Under the pieces are notes generated by a model, which saw only the letters and a program-made list of their open reading frames with translations, was not told where the DNA came from and made no database searches. Positions 22,887 to 32,414 of a stretch of DNA of 64,000 nt are shown here, piece after piece. How positions within the stretch are numbered: the stretch's first letter is position 1; each line of letters opens with the position of its first letter. The DNA lies in assembly GCA_900104855.1 (NCBI GenBank), contig FNSS01000002.1, forward strand, positions 1-64,000, in the 5' to 3' direction. The DNA comes from Rhizobiales bacterium GAS188 (GTDB taxonomy: Bacteria > Pseudomonadota > Alphaproteobacteria > Rhizobiales > Beijerinckiaceae). The position numbers and the translations under genes are program-made.

Positions 22887-24500
22887 ATGGATGCCGATCG
22901 GCAGGCCGTTGCGGCGACCGGCTCGATCGAGGAGCCCGGGAAAGGTGCGACGGCGGACGGTGACGATCTTTTGGTCGTGCGGGACGTATCGAAACAATTC
23001 GGTGGGACCCAGGCACTGAGTGACGTCGGCATGCGGCTGAACGCAGGCGAAATCCTGGCGCTGCTCGGTGAGAATGGGGCGGGCAAGTCCACCTTGATCA
23101 AGATTCTTGCTGGGGTCTACACGCTCGACAAAGGCAGTGTGACCTTTCGCGGCGCCGACGTCACGGGCTCCCTTAGGCGCCTGCCTATTGCCTTCATCCA
23201 TCAGGATCTCGGTCTGATTGATTGGATGACGGTCGCCGAGAACATCTGTCTGACTCTCGGTTTTCCGCGGCGCCACGGCTTGGTCGATTGGGCTGCGGCG
23301 CGCGGGCGCGCAGCCGCCGCGCTGGAAATGCTCGGCGCCGACATCGACCCCGACCTCAGGATCCAGAGCCTGAGCCGAACCGAGAAATCCCTTGTCGCGA
23401 TCGCCAGGGCGCTTGCCGCCGAGGCCGAGATCCTGGTGCTCGACGAGCCCACCGCCAGCCTGCCGGCGGATGAGGTGGCACGGCTGTTCGCTGCCTTGCG
23501 CCGGTTGTGCGCGCGCGGAGTCGGCATGATCTACGTGTCGCATCGACTGGACGAAGTGTTCGAGATTGCCGACCGGATGGTCGTCTTGCGCGACGGCCGC
23601 GTCGCCGGTGAGCGCCGTGTGACGGAAACCACGCCCGACGAGGCGATCCTGCTGATCGTCGGCCGCGAGCCATCGCAGGTCTTCCGCCGTCCTGCGGAGC
23701 GCCGCGGCTCGCCGCGTCTGGTGCTCGAATCGGTCGTGGTTGACGCGGTCGGCCCTGTCGATTGCGAGATTCACGCCGGCGAGGTTATCGGTTTCGTTGG
23801 CCTGCGCGGCGCAGGTCAGGAAAGCGTCGGCCGGGCGCTATTCGGCGTCATGCCGACCACTGGCGGACGCATTCTGCTCGACGGCAAAACGATAGCCCCG
23901 ACCTCGCCGCGACAGGCGATGAGCTACGGCATCAATCTGGTCTGCGCCGATCGGGCCGGCGAATCCATCATGCCGAACTTGACGGTCCGCGAAAACCTGT
24001 TCCTCAACCCTGTTGCCGCGGGGCTCAGCCTATTTTCCGTGCTGGGGCCGGGCCGCGAGACTAGAGCCTCGCTGGAACTTGGCCAGCGGGTTGGCCTGCG
24101 ACCGAACGATCCGACCCTGCCGATCGAGCTCTTGTCAGGCGGCAATCAGCAGAAGGCAGTGGTCGGGCGTTGGCTGCACCTCGCAGCGAAGGTCTATGTC
24201 TTCGAGGACCCGACGGCTGGCGTCGATGTCGGCGCAAAGGCAGAGATCTACCGGCTATTCGACGTAGCTCTCCGGGCGGGAGCCACTATACTGATCGTGT
24301 CGACTGATTTCGAGGAGGTCGCCAACGTGTGCCACCGCGCGTTGGTATTCGATCGTGGCCGCGTCGTTGCCGAACTTGCCGCCGCCGACCTCTCGGTCGA
24401 AAATCTGCTCGCCGCAGCCTCCGCCAACATCGGACACTCAACGAAAGCGGCTGCCGCCGTTTTCATCGACCCGGCCCGGGGCGTTCATGCAGTCCATTAA
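22887..24500 (+). CDS. Ribose-type (CUT2) sugar ABC importer, ATP-binding protein
   Basis: 537 residues, the tandem two-domain ATPase of the RbsA/XylG class. Domain 1 has Walker A GENGAGKST (about 61-69) and Walker B ILVLDEPTAS; its signature is degenerate (LSRTEK). Domain 2 has a degenerate Walker A (GLRGAGQESVGRALFG), signature LSGGNQQKAVVGRWL and ED in VYVFEDPTAGVDVG. One active and one degenerate site is the normal pattern for CUT2 importers. It lies in the cytoplasm bound to the permease. TAGGAA precedes the ATG. First gene of an operon whose next gene overlaps it by 14 bases. The N-terminus has a non-conserved extension of about 25 residues. Confidence 0.92.
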   Translation: MDADRQAVAATGSIEEPGKGATADGDDLLVVRDVSKQFGGTQALSDVGMRLNAGEILALLGENGAGKSTLIKILAGVYTLDKGSVTFRGADVTGSLRRLPIAFIHQDLGLIDWMTVAENICLTLGFPRRHGLVDWAAARGRAAAALEMLGADIDPDLRIQSLSRTEKSLVAIARALAAEAEILVLDEPTASLPADEVARLFAALRRLCARGVGMIYVSHRLDEVFEIADRMVVLRDGRVAGERRVTETTPDEAILLIVGREPSQVFRRPAERRGSPRLVLESVVVDAVGPVDCEIHAGEVIGFVGLRGAGQESVGRALFGVMPTTGGRILLDGKTIAPTSPRQAMSYGINLVCADRAGESIMPNLTVRENLFLNPVAAGLSLFSVLGPGRETRASLELGQRVGLRPNDPTLPIELLSGGNQQKAVVGRWLHLAAKVYVFEDPTAGVDVGAKAEIYRLFDVALRAGATILIVSTDFEEVANVCHRALVFDRGRVVAELAAADLSVENLLAAASANIGHSTKAAAAVFIDPARGVHAVH

Positions 24501-25533
24501 ATCCAACGCACTCGAGCCAACCCGGTCAGAGCTCGCTGCGCTGTCGCGGTGGCGGGCGATCGGACGGCTGCTGCCGGTCTATGGCCTGCCGATCCTAACG
24601 ATCCTACTGATCATTTTCTTCTCGCTCCTCCTGCCATCCACCTTCCCGACCTACCTCAACTTCCGTTCGATCCTCAGCGACAAGGCGATCATCGCGCTCC
24701 TGTCGCTGGCCGCGACTTTGCCGATGATGGCCGGCCGCATCGATCTCACCGTCGGTTTCGGCATCGTCATGTGGCACATCCTGGCGATGAGCCTGCTGGT
24801 CAAGTTCGGGGTCCCGTGGCCGCTGGCCATTCTGATCGTGATTGCCTGCGGAGCGCTGGTCGGCCTGATCAACGGCCTGCTCGTCGAAGTGGCGCAAGTC
24901 GACTCCTTCATCGCCACGCTCGGCACTGGCACCATCCTCTACGCGCTTGCCCTTTGGCATACCGATGGGCGCCAGATCATCGGCGTACTGCCCGCGGACT
25001 TCATCAGCATCAACACGCTGTCGATCGCCGGCATCCCGATCCCAGCCATCTACGTGATCGTCCTGGCGGTCGTGCTCTGGATTATCAGCGAACGGCTGCC
25101 GATCGGCCGCCACATCTACGCGATCGGCGCCAACGAGAAGGCGGCCGCGCTCAACGGCATCCCGGTCAGGGCCTATGTGATCGGCGTGTTCGTCGCCTCC
25201 GGCCTGATAGCCGGGCTTGCCGGCTGCGTGCTCGCCGCCAAGCTCAGGATCGGACAGGCGAATGTCGGGCTCGACTATCTGCTTCCCGCGCTCGTCGGCG
25301 CATTCCTCGGCTCGACTACCATCAAGCCGGGCAGGGTCAACATCTGGGGCACGATCTTTGGCGTCTTGATCCTCGCCGTCGGCATTTCCGGAATCCAGCA
25401 ACTCGGCGGGGCGTTCTTCGTCGAACCCCTCTTCAACGGCACTACGTTGGTCATTTCCATTGCGCTCGCGGCCTTCGCGCAACGCCGGCGCACGGTGGCA
25501 CGACCAGACCGTGTCGTGAAGGATTCGAGCTAG
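24487..25533 (+). CDS. Ribose-type (CUT2) sugar ABC importer, permease
   Basis: 348-residue RbsC-like membrane protein with about ten hydrophobic helices, starting after a short cytoplasmic tail (YGLPILTILLIIFFSLLLPS is the first). It has the family landmarks AATLPMMAGRIDLTVGFGIV, IATLGTGTILYALALWHTDG, IYAIGANEKAAALNGIPV (the coupling segment to the ATPase) and GAFLGSTTIKPGRVNIWGTI. I chose the ATG at 24487, inside the 3' end of the ATPase gene, giving a 14-base overlap; frames further upstream are inside that gene. One permease gene suggests a homodimer. Confidence 0.93.
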   Translation: MQSIKSNALEPTRSELAALSRWRAIGRLLPVYGLPILTILLIIFFSLLLPSTFPTYLNFRSILSDKAIIALLSLAATLPMMAGRIDLTVGFGIVMWHILAMSLLVKFGVPWPLAILIVIACGALVGLINGLLVEVAQVDSFIATLGTGTILYALALWHTDGRQIIGVLPADFISINTLSIAGIPIPAIYVIVLAVVLWIISERLPIGRHIYAIGANEKAAALNGIPVRAYVIGVFVASGLIAGLAGCVLAAKLRIGQANVGLDYLLPALVGAFLGSTTIKPGRVNIWGTIFGVLILAVGISGIQQLGGAFFVEPLFNGTTLVISIALAAFAQRRRTVARPDRVVKDSS

Positions 25534-25676
25534 GAAGCAAGTAGAGGCGGGCTAGGTTTCAACCGGAATCGCCCGCTTGCCAGTATCGGCGGCCAAGTGT
25601 GGCCGTCGCTGAAGCGCCGGAACAACCGGCCTGACGAGCCGTAGGGCTTGCCAGCATCTCACAGGGAGGAATCAGG

Positions 25677-26804
25677 ATGTCGAAGTTTCGCTTGATCGGC
25701 GGGGGCCTGGTGGCTTCTGCGGTAATTGTCGGATCGCACATCGTTGCCGCCCAAGCAGCCGATGATGCCTTCATGAAAATGGCCAAGGACTACATCGCCC
25801 AGGCGGCGGCGCCGGTCACGACCTGGACCGGCCCGACCACCGGTCCGAAGGCGCAGGGCAAGAAGCTGGTCATCTACGTCTCGGCCGACCAGAAGAACGG
25901 CGGCGCCAGCGGCGTCGGCGATGGCGCCGAGGAAGCCGCCAAGGCGATCGGCTGGGACTTCCGCATCCTCGATGGCCAGGGCTCGGTCCCGGCGCGTTCG
26001 TCCGCGTTGACTCAGGCGATCGCACTCAAGCCCGACGGCATCATTCTCGGCACGATCGACGCCGCCGAGCAGGCGCCGATCGTCGAGCAGGCGGTCGCGG
26101 CAGGCATCAAGGTCGTCGGGTGGCATGCCGGGCCGGGCCCCGGCAAGATCGAGGCCGTTCCGGGCGTCTTTACCAACATTACCACTGACCCGAACGAGGT
26201 CGCGAAGGCCTCAGGCCTCTTTGCCGTGGTCGACTCGGGAGGCACCGCGGGCGTCATTCTGTTCACTGACTCGATCTACGCGATCGCCACGGCCAAGACC
26301 AACGCCGAAAAGGCGGCGGTCGAGGGGTGCACGGGCTGCAAGGTGCTGTCGGTCGAGGACACCCCGATCGGCGATCTTTCCAACCGCATGGGGCAGCTGA
26401 CGACTTCGCTGCTCGCCAAGTATGGCAAGGCCTGGACCTACTCGATCGGCGTCAACGACCTCTACTTCGACTTCGCAGCCCCCTCGCTGGTGTCCGCCGG
26501 CGTCGACCCGGCGACCGGCTATCCCCGCCAGATCGCGGCGGGGGACGGTTCGGTGCCGGCCTTCCAGCGCATTCGGCAGAAGCAGTATCAGCTGGCCACG
26601 GTCGCCGAACCGCTGCATTTGCATGGTTGGCAGTGCATCGACGAGATGAATCGCGCCTTGGCCGGCCAGCCGGCGAGCGGTTTCGTGGCGAACGTCCACC
26701 TGTTCATCAACGCCAACATCGACAAGGACGGCGGCGCGCAGAACATCTTCGACCCGGGTAACGGCTACAAGGACCAATACAAGAAGATCTGGGGCGTCAA
26801 ATAG
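25677..26804 (+). CDS. Ribose-type ABC importer, periplasmic substrate-binding protein
   Basis: 375 residues with a cleavable signal peptide (hydrophobic stretch GGGLVASAVIVGSHIVAAQA, cleavage likely after AQA at about 27). The mature part is a type I periplasmic binding fold: KKLVIYVSADQKNGGASGVG at the first strand, then SALTQAIALKPDGIILGTID, then GIKVVGWHAGPGPG. GGAGGA precedes the ATG. The ligand cannot be read from the sequence. The family is usually for sugars or related polyols, but this binding protein is atypical in its N-terminal region. Last gene of the three-gene operon. Confidence 0.9.
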   Translation: MSKFRLIGGGLVASAVIVGSHIVAAQAADDAFMKMAKDYIAQAAAPVTTWTGPTTGPKAQGKKLVIYVSADQKNGGASGVGDGAEEAAKAIGWDFRILDGQGSVPARSSALTQAIALKPDGIILGTIDAAEQAPIVEQAVAAGIKVVGWHAGPGPGKIEAVPGVFTNITTDPNEVAKASGLFAVVDSGGTAGVILFTDSIYAIATAKTNAEKAAVEGCTGCKVLSVEDTPIGDLSNRMGQLTTSLLAKYGKAWTYSIGVNDLYFDFAAPSLVSAGVDPATGYPRQIAAGDGSVPAFQRIRQKQYQLATVAEPLHLHGWQCIDEMNRALAGQPASGFVANVHLFINANIDKDGGAQNIFDPGNGYKDQYKKIWGVK

Positions 26805-26901
26805 TCGCCTGAAGCCGTCATCAATGCGAATCCGAAAAGGCCGCTACCCTTGGTGCCGCCCTTTTCGCGCGAGCGACACCGCTCTCAGGAAGGAAAAGGG
26901 C

Positions 26902-28161
26902 TCAGCCCGTGTATTCCATGATGTAGAGACCGGCGCCGCTCCAGTCGGTGCAATAGGCGATGCCGTTCTTGTCGACGAAAACGTCGGCCGAATGGAGGAC
27001 CACCGGCCGGTTGGGGCGTGGGTCGACCAGTTTCTTCGGAGCTGGTGGCACGCAAGCCCCGACCTCGACCGGACGCAACTGGTCGCTGATATCGTAAACC
27101 CGGACGCCGGCATTCTGGTATGTGGCGAAGATCAGCGTCGAGCTCTGGAAGCTGCCAGGCCGGTTTTCGTGGATGTTGTGCGGACCGAAATGCCCGCCGA
27201 CCGCAATGTAGTCTCTGTCTCCAGGCAGCGGGAAGGTGGCGATGCTGATCGGGTTTGCCTTCACATGGTTGTCGAATACCCAAATCGGCTTGAAGCCGTC
27301 CTCCATGTTGTCGAGCACCGCTTCGTCGAGAACGATGAGGAGATCGCGGTCGGGCAGGGGCAGGCAGTTATGTGTCCCGCCACCGAAAGGTGGCGCCCAA
27401 TTTTTGTGGACGATCTGTTTCGGGTTGCTCTTGTCGGCAACGTCGACAACGACCAGACAGGCATCGCGCCACGCGCAATACGCGATGTCGTCGTGAATGA
27501 CGGCGTGGTGCAAGCCGTAGCGCCCGAGTTCCAACGGCCAGTGGGCCGTTTCGCCCGCCGCAAGGTTCATCCCCGGCAGCCAATAGCGGCCGGCGATGCG
27601 CGGCTTCGTCGGGTCCTGCACATCGACGGTGATGAGGATGTAGTCGCTGAATCCCTCTATCATCGCCGAGGCGTAGGCCCAACGCCCGCCGACATACCAG
27701 ATGCGGTGCAACCCGGTGCCGTCGACGGGCATGAAGCCGATCTGCCGCGGCTCGGCCGGCTTCGAGATATCGAAGACGGCCATGCCGGCCGACCAGTTGC
27801 GCGCGCTCAGGGCCTCCTCGTGACCGTGGGTGCCGGCCTTCGGCTTGTAGTAGTTGCGCTCGTCCGCCATTTCCGGCTGGGAGAACATGTCCCTGCCATG
27901 GACCAGGAGGAGGAGGTCGTCGTGCACCTGAAGATGGAGGCTCCAGGTGTTGGGCGGGTTCTGGATGTAGTTGACCGTCTTCGGCTTGGTCGGATCGCGC
28001 ACATCGATGACGGAAAAGCCTTTCGAGCAGACGTGGCCGATATAGGCGTAGCCGTTCCGCACCATGATCTGCTGACCGTCGGAGCGGCCGGCCTGATCGG
28101 AGTGGCCGATCAGGCGCATGTTGTATGCGTAGGTCGGCTTAATGAGGTCCGTGTCGGCCAT
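26902..28161 (-). CDS. LVIVD-repeat beta-propeller protein, paralogue 1
   Basis: 419 residues with repeated blades of the LVIVD type: KGFSVIDVRDPTKPK, GMAVFDISKPAEPRQIGFMP, YILITVDVQDPTKPRIAGRY, LVVVDVADKSNPKQIVHKNW, AGVRVYDISDQLRPVEVGAC. The fold is probably a seven-bladed propeller. There is no signal peptide, so it should be cytoplasmic. It is about 70 percent identical to the next gene upstream (28194-29447) and follows it by 32 bases on the same strand, with a GAGGA site before the ATG. No catalytic motif is evident; it may be an enzyme of unknown chemistry or a scaffold. Confidence 0.8.
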   Translation of the reverse strand: MADTDLIKPTYAYNMRLIGHSDQAGRSDGQQIMVRNGYAYIGHVCSKGFSVIDVRDPTKPKTVNYIQNPPNTWSLHLQVHDDLLLLVHGRDMFSQPEMADERNYYKPKAGTHGHEEALSARNWSAGMAVFDISKPAEPRQIGFMPVDGTGLHRIWYVGGRWAYASAMIEGFSDYILITVDVQDPTKPRIAGRYWLPGMNLAAGETAHWPLELGRYGLHHAVIHDDIAYCAWRDACLVVVDVADKSNPKQIVHKNWAPPFGGGTHNCLPLPDRDLLIVLDEAVLDNMEDGFKPIWVFDNHVKANPISIATFPLPGDRDYIAVGGHFGPHNIHENRPGSFQSSTLIFATYQNAGVRVYDISDQLRPVEVGACVPPAPKKLVDPRPNRPVVLHSADVFVDKNGIAYCTDWSGAGLYIMEYTG

Positions 28162-28193
28162 GGCGTCGGTCCTCGCGCGCTCGGCTCCGTCGG

Positions 28194-29447
28194 TTAGCTC
28201 TCGTATTCGACGATGTAGAGGCCCCCGCTGAAGTCGGTCACGTAGCAGAGTGCGTTCTTGTCGACGAAGACATCAGCCGAGTGGAGCACGATCGGCCGGT
28301 TCGGTCGAGGATCGACCCATTTCGTCGGTGGTGGCGGCACGAAAGCGGCCACTTCCTTCGGCCTGAACTGGTCTCGGATGTCGTACACCCTGAGGCCGGC
28401 GTTCTGATACGTCGAGAAGATCAGCTCGGAGCTGACGAAGCTGCCGGGCCGGTTCTCGTGGATGTTGTGTGGTCCGAAATGGCCGCCGACCTTCAGGTAG
28501 TCCTTGTCGGAGGGCGGCGGGAAAGTGGAGATGCTGATCGGATTCGATTTCACCTGGTTGTCGAACACCCAGATCGGCTTGAACCCGTCCTTCTGATTGT
28601 CGAGCACGGTCTCGTCGACCACGATCAGGAGATTGCGGTCGGGGAGCGGCAGCGCGTTATGTGTGCCGCCGCCGAAGGGCGGCGCCCAGCTCTTGTGTAC
28701 GATCTGCTTGGGGTTGGCCTTATCCGACACATCGACCACGACGAGACAGGCATCGCGCCAGCTGCAATAGGCGATGTCGTCATGGATGATCGCGTGGTGA
28801 AGGCCGAAGCGGCCGCTCTTCAGAGGCCAATTCGCCTTCTCCCCGGCGGCGACATTCATGCCCGGCAACCAATACTTGCCGGCGAGCCGCGGGCTCTTCG
28901 GATTCTGCATGTCGATCGTGATCAGGATGTAATCGCTGAAGCCGTCGAGCATCGCCGAGGCGTAGGCCCAGCGCCCACCCACATACCAGAGGCGGTGGAG
29001 GCCGGTGCCTTCCACCGGCATGAAGCCGATCTGGCGCGGATCGTCGGGTTGGGAGATGTCGTAGACGGCGAGCCCGGCCGACCAGTCGCGCGCGGTCGAC
29101 CCGGAATGGGCGTGCTGATCGACCGCCCCCTTGTAGTAATTCTTCTCGTCGGCGAGGTCCGGCTGCGCGAACATGTCCTTGTTGTTGATCACCAGCAGCA
29201 GATCGTCGAAGGCTTGTAGATGCAGGCTCCAGGTGTTCGGCGGCGCGGGCACGTATTTGACCGGTCGAGGCTTGCCCGGATCACGGACATCAATAACGCT
29301 GAAGCCCTTCGAGAAGATGTGTCCGATATAGGCATAGCCACGATGCACCATGATTTGGACGCCGTCCGTGCGGCCGCCCTGATCGCTGTAGCCAACCAGG
29401 CGCATGTTTCGGGAATGGTCCGGTTTGGGAAGATCGGTCGTGGCCAT
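28194..29447 (-). CDS. LVIVD-repeat beta-propeller protein, paralogue 2
   Basis: 417 residues from the ATG at 29447 (MATTDLPKPDHSRNMRLVGY), chosen because homology to paralogue 1 starts there. Blade motifs recur as KGFSVIDVRDPGKPR, LAVYDISQPDDPRQIGFMPV, ILITIDMQNPKSPRLAGKYW, LVVVDVSDKANPKQIVHKSW. Conserved patches shared with its paralogue, such as FGGGTHNALPLPDR and GGHFGPHNIHENRPGSF, are rich in His, Asp and Asn and could line an active or metal site on one face. No signal peptide. It sits between the M24 gene and paralogue 1 in one transcription unit. Confidence 0.8.
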   Translation of the reverse strand: MATTDLPKPDHSRNMRLVGYSDQGGRTDGVQIMVHRGYAYIGHIFSKGFSVIDVRDPGKPRPVKYVPAPPNTWSLHLQAFDDLLLVINNKDMFAQPDLADEKNYYKGAVDQHAHSGSTARDWSAGLAVYDISQPDDPRQIGFMPVEGTGLHRLWYVGGRWAYASAMLDGFSDYILITIDMQNPKSPRLAGKYWLPGMNVAAGEKANWPLKSGRFGLHHAIIHDDIAYCSWRDACLVVVDVSDKANPKQIVHKSWAPPFGGGTHNALPLPDRNLLIVVDETVLDNQKDGFKPIWVFDNQVKSNPISISTFPPPSDKDYLKVGGHFGPHNIHENRPGSFVSSELIFSTYQNAGLRVYDIRDQFRPKEVAAFVPPPPTKWVDPRPNRPIVLHSADVFVDKNALCYVTDFSGGLYIVEYES

Positions 29448-29551
29448 GGTTCGCTTTCCGTATCCTGAATTTCGCGTAGAAATCTCGCGGCGGCGATTAG
29501 GCAATCCAACAATAGCTCCCCAGAATTGGGTTCCAGCTCAACGATGGAGCC

Positions 29552-30808
29552 TCAGACGCTGGCGCCGCTTCGAACCGGCTCGGGAGCTGTGCCCCCCCTA
29601 TTCCAACCCCGGCCGGAGTCGCCGAATGCTTCCCAGCCATTGTCGGTGACGGCGACCGTGTCCTCTAGCTTAATGAACCCCCGGCGAGGATGCTGCAGCG
29701 TCGTCTCGATCGAAATAACCATTCCAGACGCGAGCGGAAGATCGGCATCGTAGGCGGGATAAGGCACCGGCCCCCGACTGGTCAGGCGCGGCGCCTCGTG
29801 GCTGATGAGGCCCATTCCATGGGCGACGAAATCGAGCGAGTTAGCGCGAGCGGATGCTTTCAACACTGTTTCGGCGGCAGCGAAGATCTCGGCCCCCTTG
29901 GCGCCCTGGCGAATCGGCTTCCTGGCGGCTTGTTGAATTTCGTCGATCTCGGCGAGCAGATCGTTCAGCTCGGCATCGGGGTCGCCGAGGATCGCCATTC
30001 TGCACAGGTCGCCGATATACCCCTTGTAATTCCCGCCGGAGTCGAGCGACAGGATATCGCCTTCCAGCCACAACTGATCGGAGGGCGCCCGATTGCAGCT
30101 CGTTCCCGCCGTGATGAGGCAATACTCGAACGAAAGGCCGCGTTGCACTTCCTCGCGGCGAAGCGCCTCGACCAGCTCGCGCTTTGACGTGCCGGACCCA
30201 TGGCCGGCCATGACGGCTAGCATCGCGTCCACGACCCGGTCCGAAGCCTCGCGCAACAGCTTCAGCTCCAGCGGCGTCTTGCGCGCCCGCAAGCGCTCCA
30301 GGGTCACCAGAGCCTCGACGATCTCCGCCCGGGGCAGCTCGCTCCGCAGCAGCGCTTCGGCATCCGCCGGCAGAAAGGCTCTTTCTATTCCTATCCGGCG
30401 TTGCTCCCCCCCGATCCGGCGCAGATGGTCCACCGCCAATCGCATCGCGTCGGTCGTGCCCGAAGCCGCGGCCTCGACGCGCGGCACCCAGAAGCGGTTC
30501 AGCTCCTTCTCGTAGGATTCCATCGGGTTTCCGATATAGGTCGAACGCTCGGGATGGCCCTTGGGATAGACGAGCAGCGGCAAATATCGGCTGACCCCGA
30601 TCGCGTCGAAATGATCAAAGAAGAAGAAGCGGTAGCCGCCGAGGAGATACTGGATATTGTGTTTCGACGACATGACGAGAATGTCGATGCCCGCCTGCTG
30701 CATGAGTTCGTCGAGCAGATCGGCGTCGAACGGCACGGCTGATCGGGGAAACGGTGCTTCGGCAGTCCGACCGTCCGAGGTGGCGCGGTGTTGTTCTCGC
30801 GCGTTCAT
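29552..30808 (-). CDS. M24-family peptidase / creatinase-like protein
   Basis: 418 residues from the ATG at 30808, chosen because GGAGG lies just upstream. The N-terminal creatinase domain (about 20-170) includes VMSSKHNIQYLLGGYRFFFF. The C-terminal pita-bread domain carries the five metal ligands in order: Asp in ILSLDSGGNYKGYIGD (two), His in VAHGMGLISHEAPR, Glu in VISIETTLQHPRRG and Glu in FIKLEDTVAVTD. Family members hydrolyse X-Pro peptides or act on small C-N substrates such as creatine; the substrate here is unknown. It is the first gene of a three-gene operon with the two propeller proteins, 104 bases downstream. Confidence 0.9.
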   Translation of the reverse strand: MNAREQHRATSDGRTAEAPFPRSAVPFDADLLDELMQQAGIDILVMSSKHNIQYLLGGYRFFFFDHFDAIGVSRYLPLLVYPKGHPERSTYIGNPMESYEKELNRFWVPRVEAAASGTTDAMRLAVDHLRRIGGEQRRIGIERAFLPADAEALLRSELPRAEIVEALVTLERLRARKTPLELKLLREASDRVVDAMLAVMAGHGSGTSKRELVEALRREEVQRGLSFEYCLITAGTSCNRAPSDQLWLEGDILSLDSGGNYKGYIGDLCRMAILGDPDAELNDLLAEIDEIQQAARKPIRQGAKGAEIFAAAETVLKASARANSLDFVAHGMGLISHEAPRLTSRGPVPYPAYDADLPLASGMVISIETTLQHPRRGFIKLEDTVAVTDNGWEAFGDSGRGWNRGGTAPEPVRSGASV

Positions 30809-30904
30809 CGTTGCCTCCATGGCATCGCGACACGGGAACCGTATCTTACGCAGCGCGGGCGTGAACGTCCAGGCGATGTCCGTTTCGGTAGTGGGTCCGT
30901 TTGA

Positions 30905-31340
30905 AATTTAGACGTCGACGACCCTCTAGGGCGCTGAAGGGCCTCGCGTCATACCCTTCGGCGATCACGAGTGCGCTGTTGCTCATCCTCGTTAAACAGG
31001 CGTCCTCGTCGTTCATCGACGATGGATGCAAATGTGGGACGCAAGCTGATGAAGAGAGAAGAGAGTTCGAATTCCGGCGTCTCCAAACTTCCGTCGGAAA
31101 TATATCCAGTTGATGCAAGTCAACGGGTAGGCAACCACGACGGCTGGCCTGCTCTCAAGGATCGCGAGGCCGCTCTCTACCATGGCGATGCTTGTTCGCG
31201 GATTGAGCAATACCAAGACGTGTCGGGATCAGAGTGGTCGTCCCCATCAATGAACCCGCTCCCGATCGAGGCGCTGAGAGCGCGTCCGAGAGTCGTCTTG
31301 CCCACCCCTATTGGAGCCGCTCAAGCTGCTTCGTCAATGC
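30905..31340 (-). pseudogene. P-loop kinase-like (shikimate/gluconate kinase type) remnant
   Basis: Reading on the minus strand from 31340: IGVGKTTLGRALSASIGSGF with a Walker A motif, then IDGDDHSDP. In a second frame come SIAMVESGLAILESRPAVVV and AYPLTCINWIYFRR, and in a third IAEGYDARPFSALE. Together they follow the layout of a small P-loop kinase of about 160-170 residues, broken by at least two frameshifts. The family name is tentative. Confidence 0.4.
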
Positions 31341-31457
31341 AGTCAAGCGGATAAGCTAAAGCACGACTTTGCGAAGGACCGCAATGGGTCGACCCCGGAC
31401 GGTTAGCGGGTGACCGTCCCAGATGACCGAGCGTGACGAAAGGCGACCGAGCCTCAG

Positions 31458-32414
31458 CTACGGCGCACCGTTCGGTGGCGCGAAACTCATCACCCGAGCA
31501 GTCGCACTCGCGGCGAGGGGTGGCAGACCGTACAAGGTCTCGACTGTATGAAGCAGTGCGTAGTGGTCAGTCAGCTGATCGCTCTGGCCAGCGCCGACCC
31601 CATCGCCAACAACGATTGTGGCAACTCGATTGTTGGTTGTGCCCTGATCTTCATCGAATGTGACCACCAGCAGACTGTTGTGGGTCATCGCCCAATTGGC
31701 ATAGGCGCTTAGATTGACGTTCAACCACCGATCACCCTTGGCTATGCTGCCGTCGTGCATGTCGTTCAGCAGGTTGGGACTGACGAAGGATACGGTTGGC
31801 AACTTGGTGAAGTCGGTTGGAAATTGGCTGAAAGCCTGACCCACGCCTTCCGAGTCTCCAAAGCTCAACCAGGGGGTATGATCCCGATCTATAGGGGGTT
31901 CGGCATAGCCGACGAAGCTATATCCGGCTTGCCGCAATTCGCCAGCGAGCGTAGGCGCGTTCGCGAAGAAGTACGTGCCGTCGCCCGTGATGCCCTGGGT
32001 AGAGCCCGAGAAAAGGGCGAAATAATTCGGCTCACTCGGATGGCTGACTGCATGGTAGTTCGTGAACAGCGTGCCCGCCGCAGCAAGGGAGTTGATGTAA
32101 GCGGCGTCAGGGTTGCCGATGATCTGCGAATAGCCATGATTCTCTTCCACCACGACTACGATGTTGTCAGGGGCCCCAGCTGGCCTATTGAACGCGTAAG
32201 CCGAGGCATTGCTGGCGCCGATGTTGGCGACTGCGTCACTACCCTTCGCCGTCAGCGCAACGACTCGAGACGAGAGGGGCAAACCGGCCTTCATCGAGTC
32301 AGCCTGAAGAATGCCGCCGGCGACTGCCGTTGTTGCCTGCTCGGCATTGACCATCCACGCCGGCAGGATGACCTGCCCGATGATGGCGACCAGATGGAGA
32401 TTACTCAGCTTCAT
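31458..32414 (-). CDS. Secreted phosphoesterase (acid phosphatase / phospholipase C-like)
   Basis: 318 residues from the ATG at 32414 (MKLSNLHLVAIIGQVILPAW), whose first 24 residues form a signal peptide ending VNA. The catalytic domain is the alkaline-phosphatase-like phosphoesterase fold (PF04185 type): VVVVEENHGYSQIIGNPDAA (metal-binding Glu-Asn), HAVSHPSEPNYFALFSGST, VVTFDEDQGTTNN (Asp/Asp ligands) and QLTDHYALLHTVETLYGLPP (His). The Thr/Ser nucleophile region near the NYFALFSG segment follows family practice. An in-frame extension upstream exists but lacks a ribosome site. It probably releases phosphate in the periplasm. Confidence 0.85.
   Translation of the reverse strand: MKLSNLHLVAIIGQVILPAWMVNAEQATTAVAGGILQADSMKAGLPLSSRVVALTAKGSDAVANIGASNASAYAFNRPAGAPDNIVVVVEENHGYSQIIGNPDAAYINSLAAAGTLFTNYHAVSHPSEPNYFALFSGSTQGITGDGTYFFANAPTLAGELRQAGYSFVGYAEPPIDRDHTPWLSFGDSEGVGQAFSQFPTDFTKLPTVSFVSPNLLNDMHDGSIAKGDRWLNVNLSAYANWAMTHNSLLVVTFDEDQGTTNNRVATIVVGDGVGAGQSDQLTDHYALLHTVETLYGLPPLAASATARVMSFAPPNGAP

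Noticed and set aside
24549-25544. 331-codon plus-strand frame inside the permease gene, and a 292-codon minus-strand frame opposite it
   Set aside because: Arg/Asp-rich shadows of the clearly coding permease frame.
26824-28197. 457-codon plus-strand frame opposite propeller paralogue 1
   Set aside because: It is the antisense of a well-conserved gene; composition (Val/Arg/Asp repeats) is typical of such shadows.
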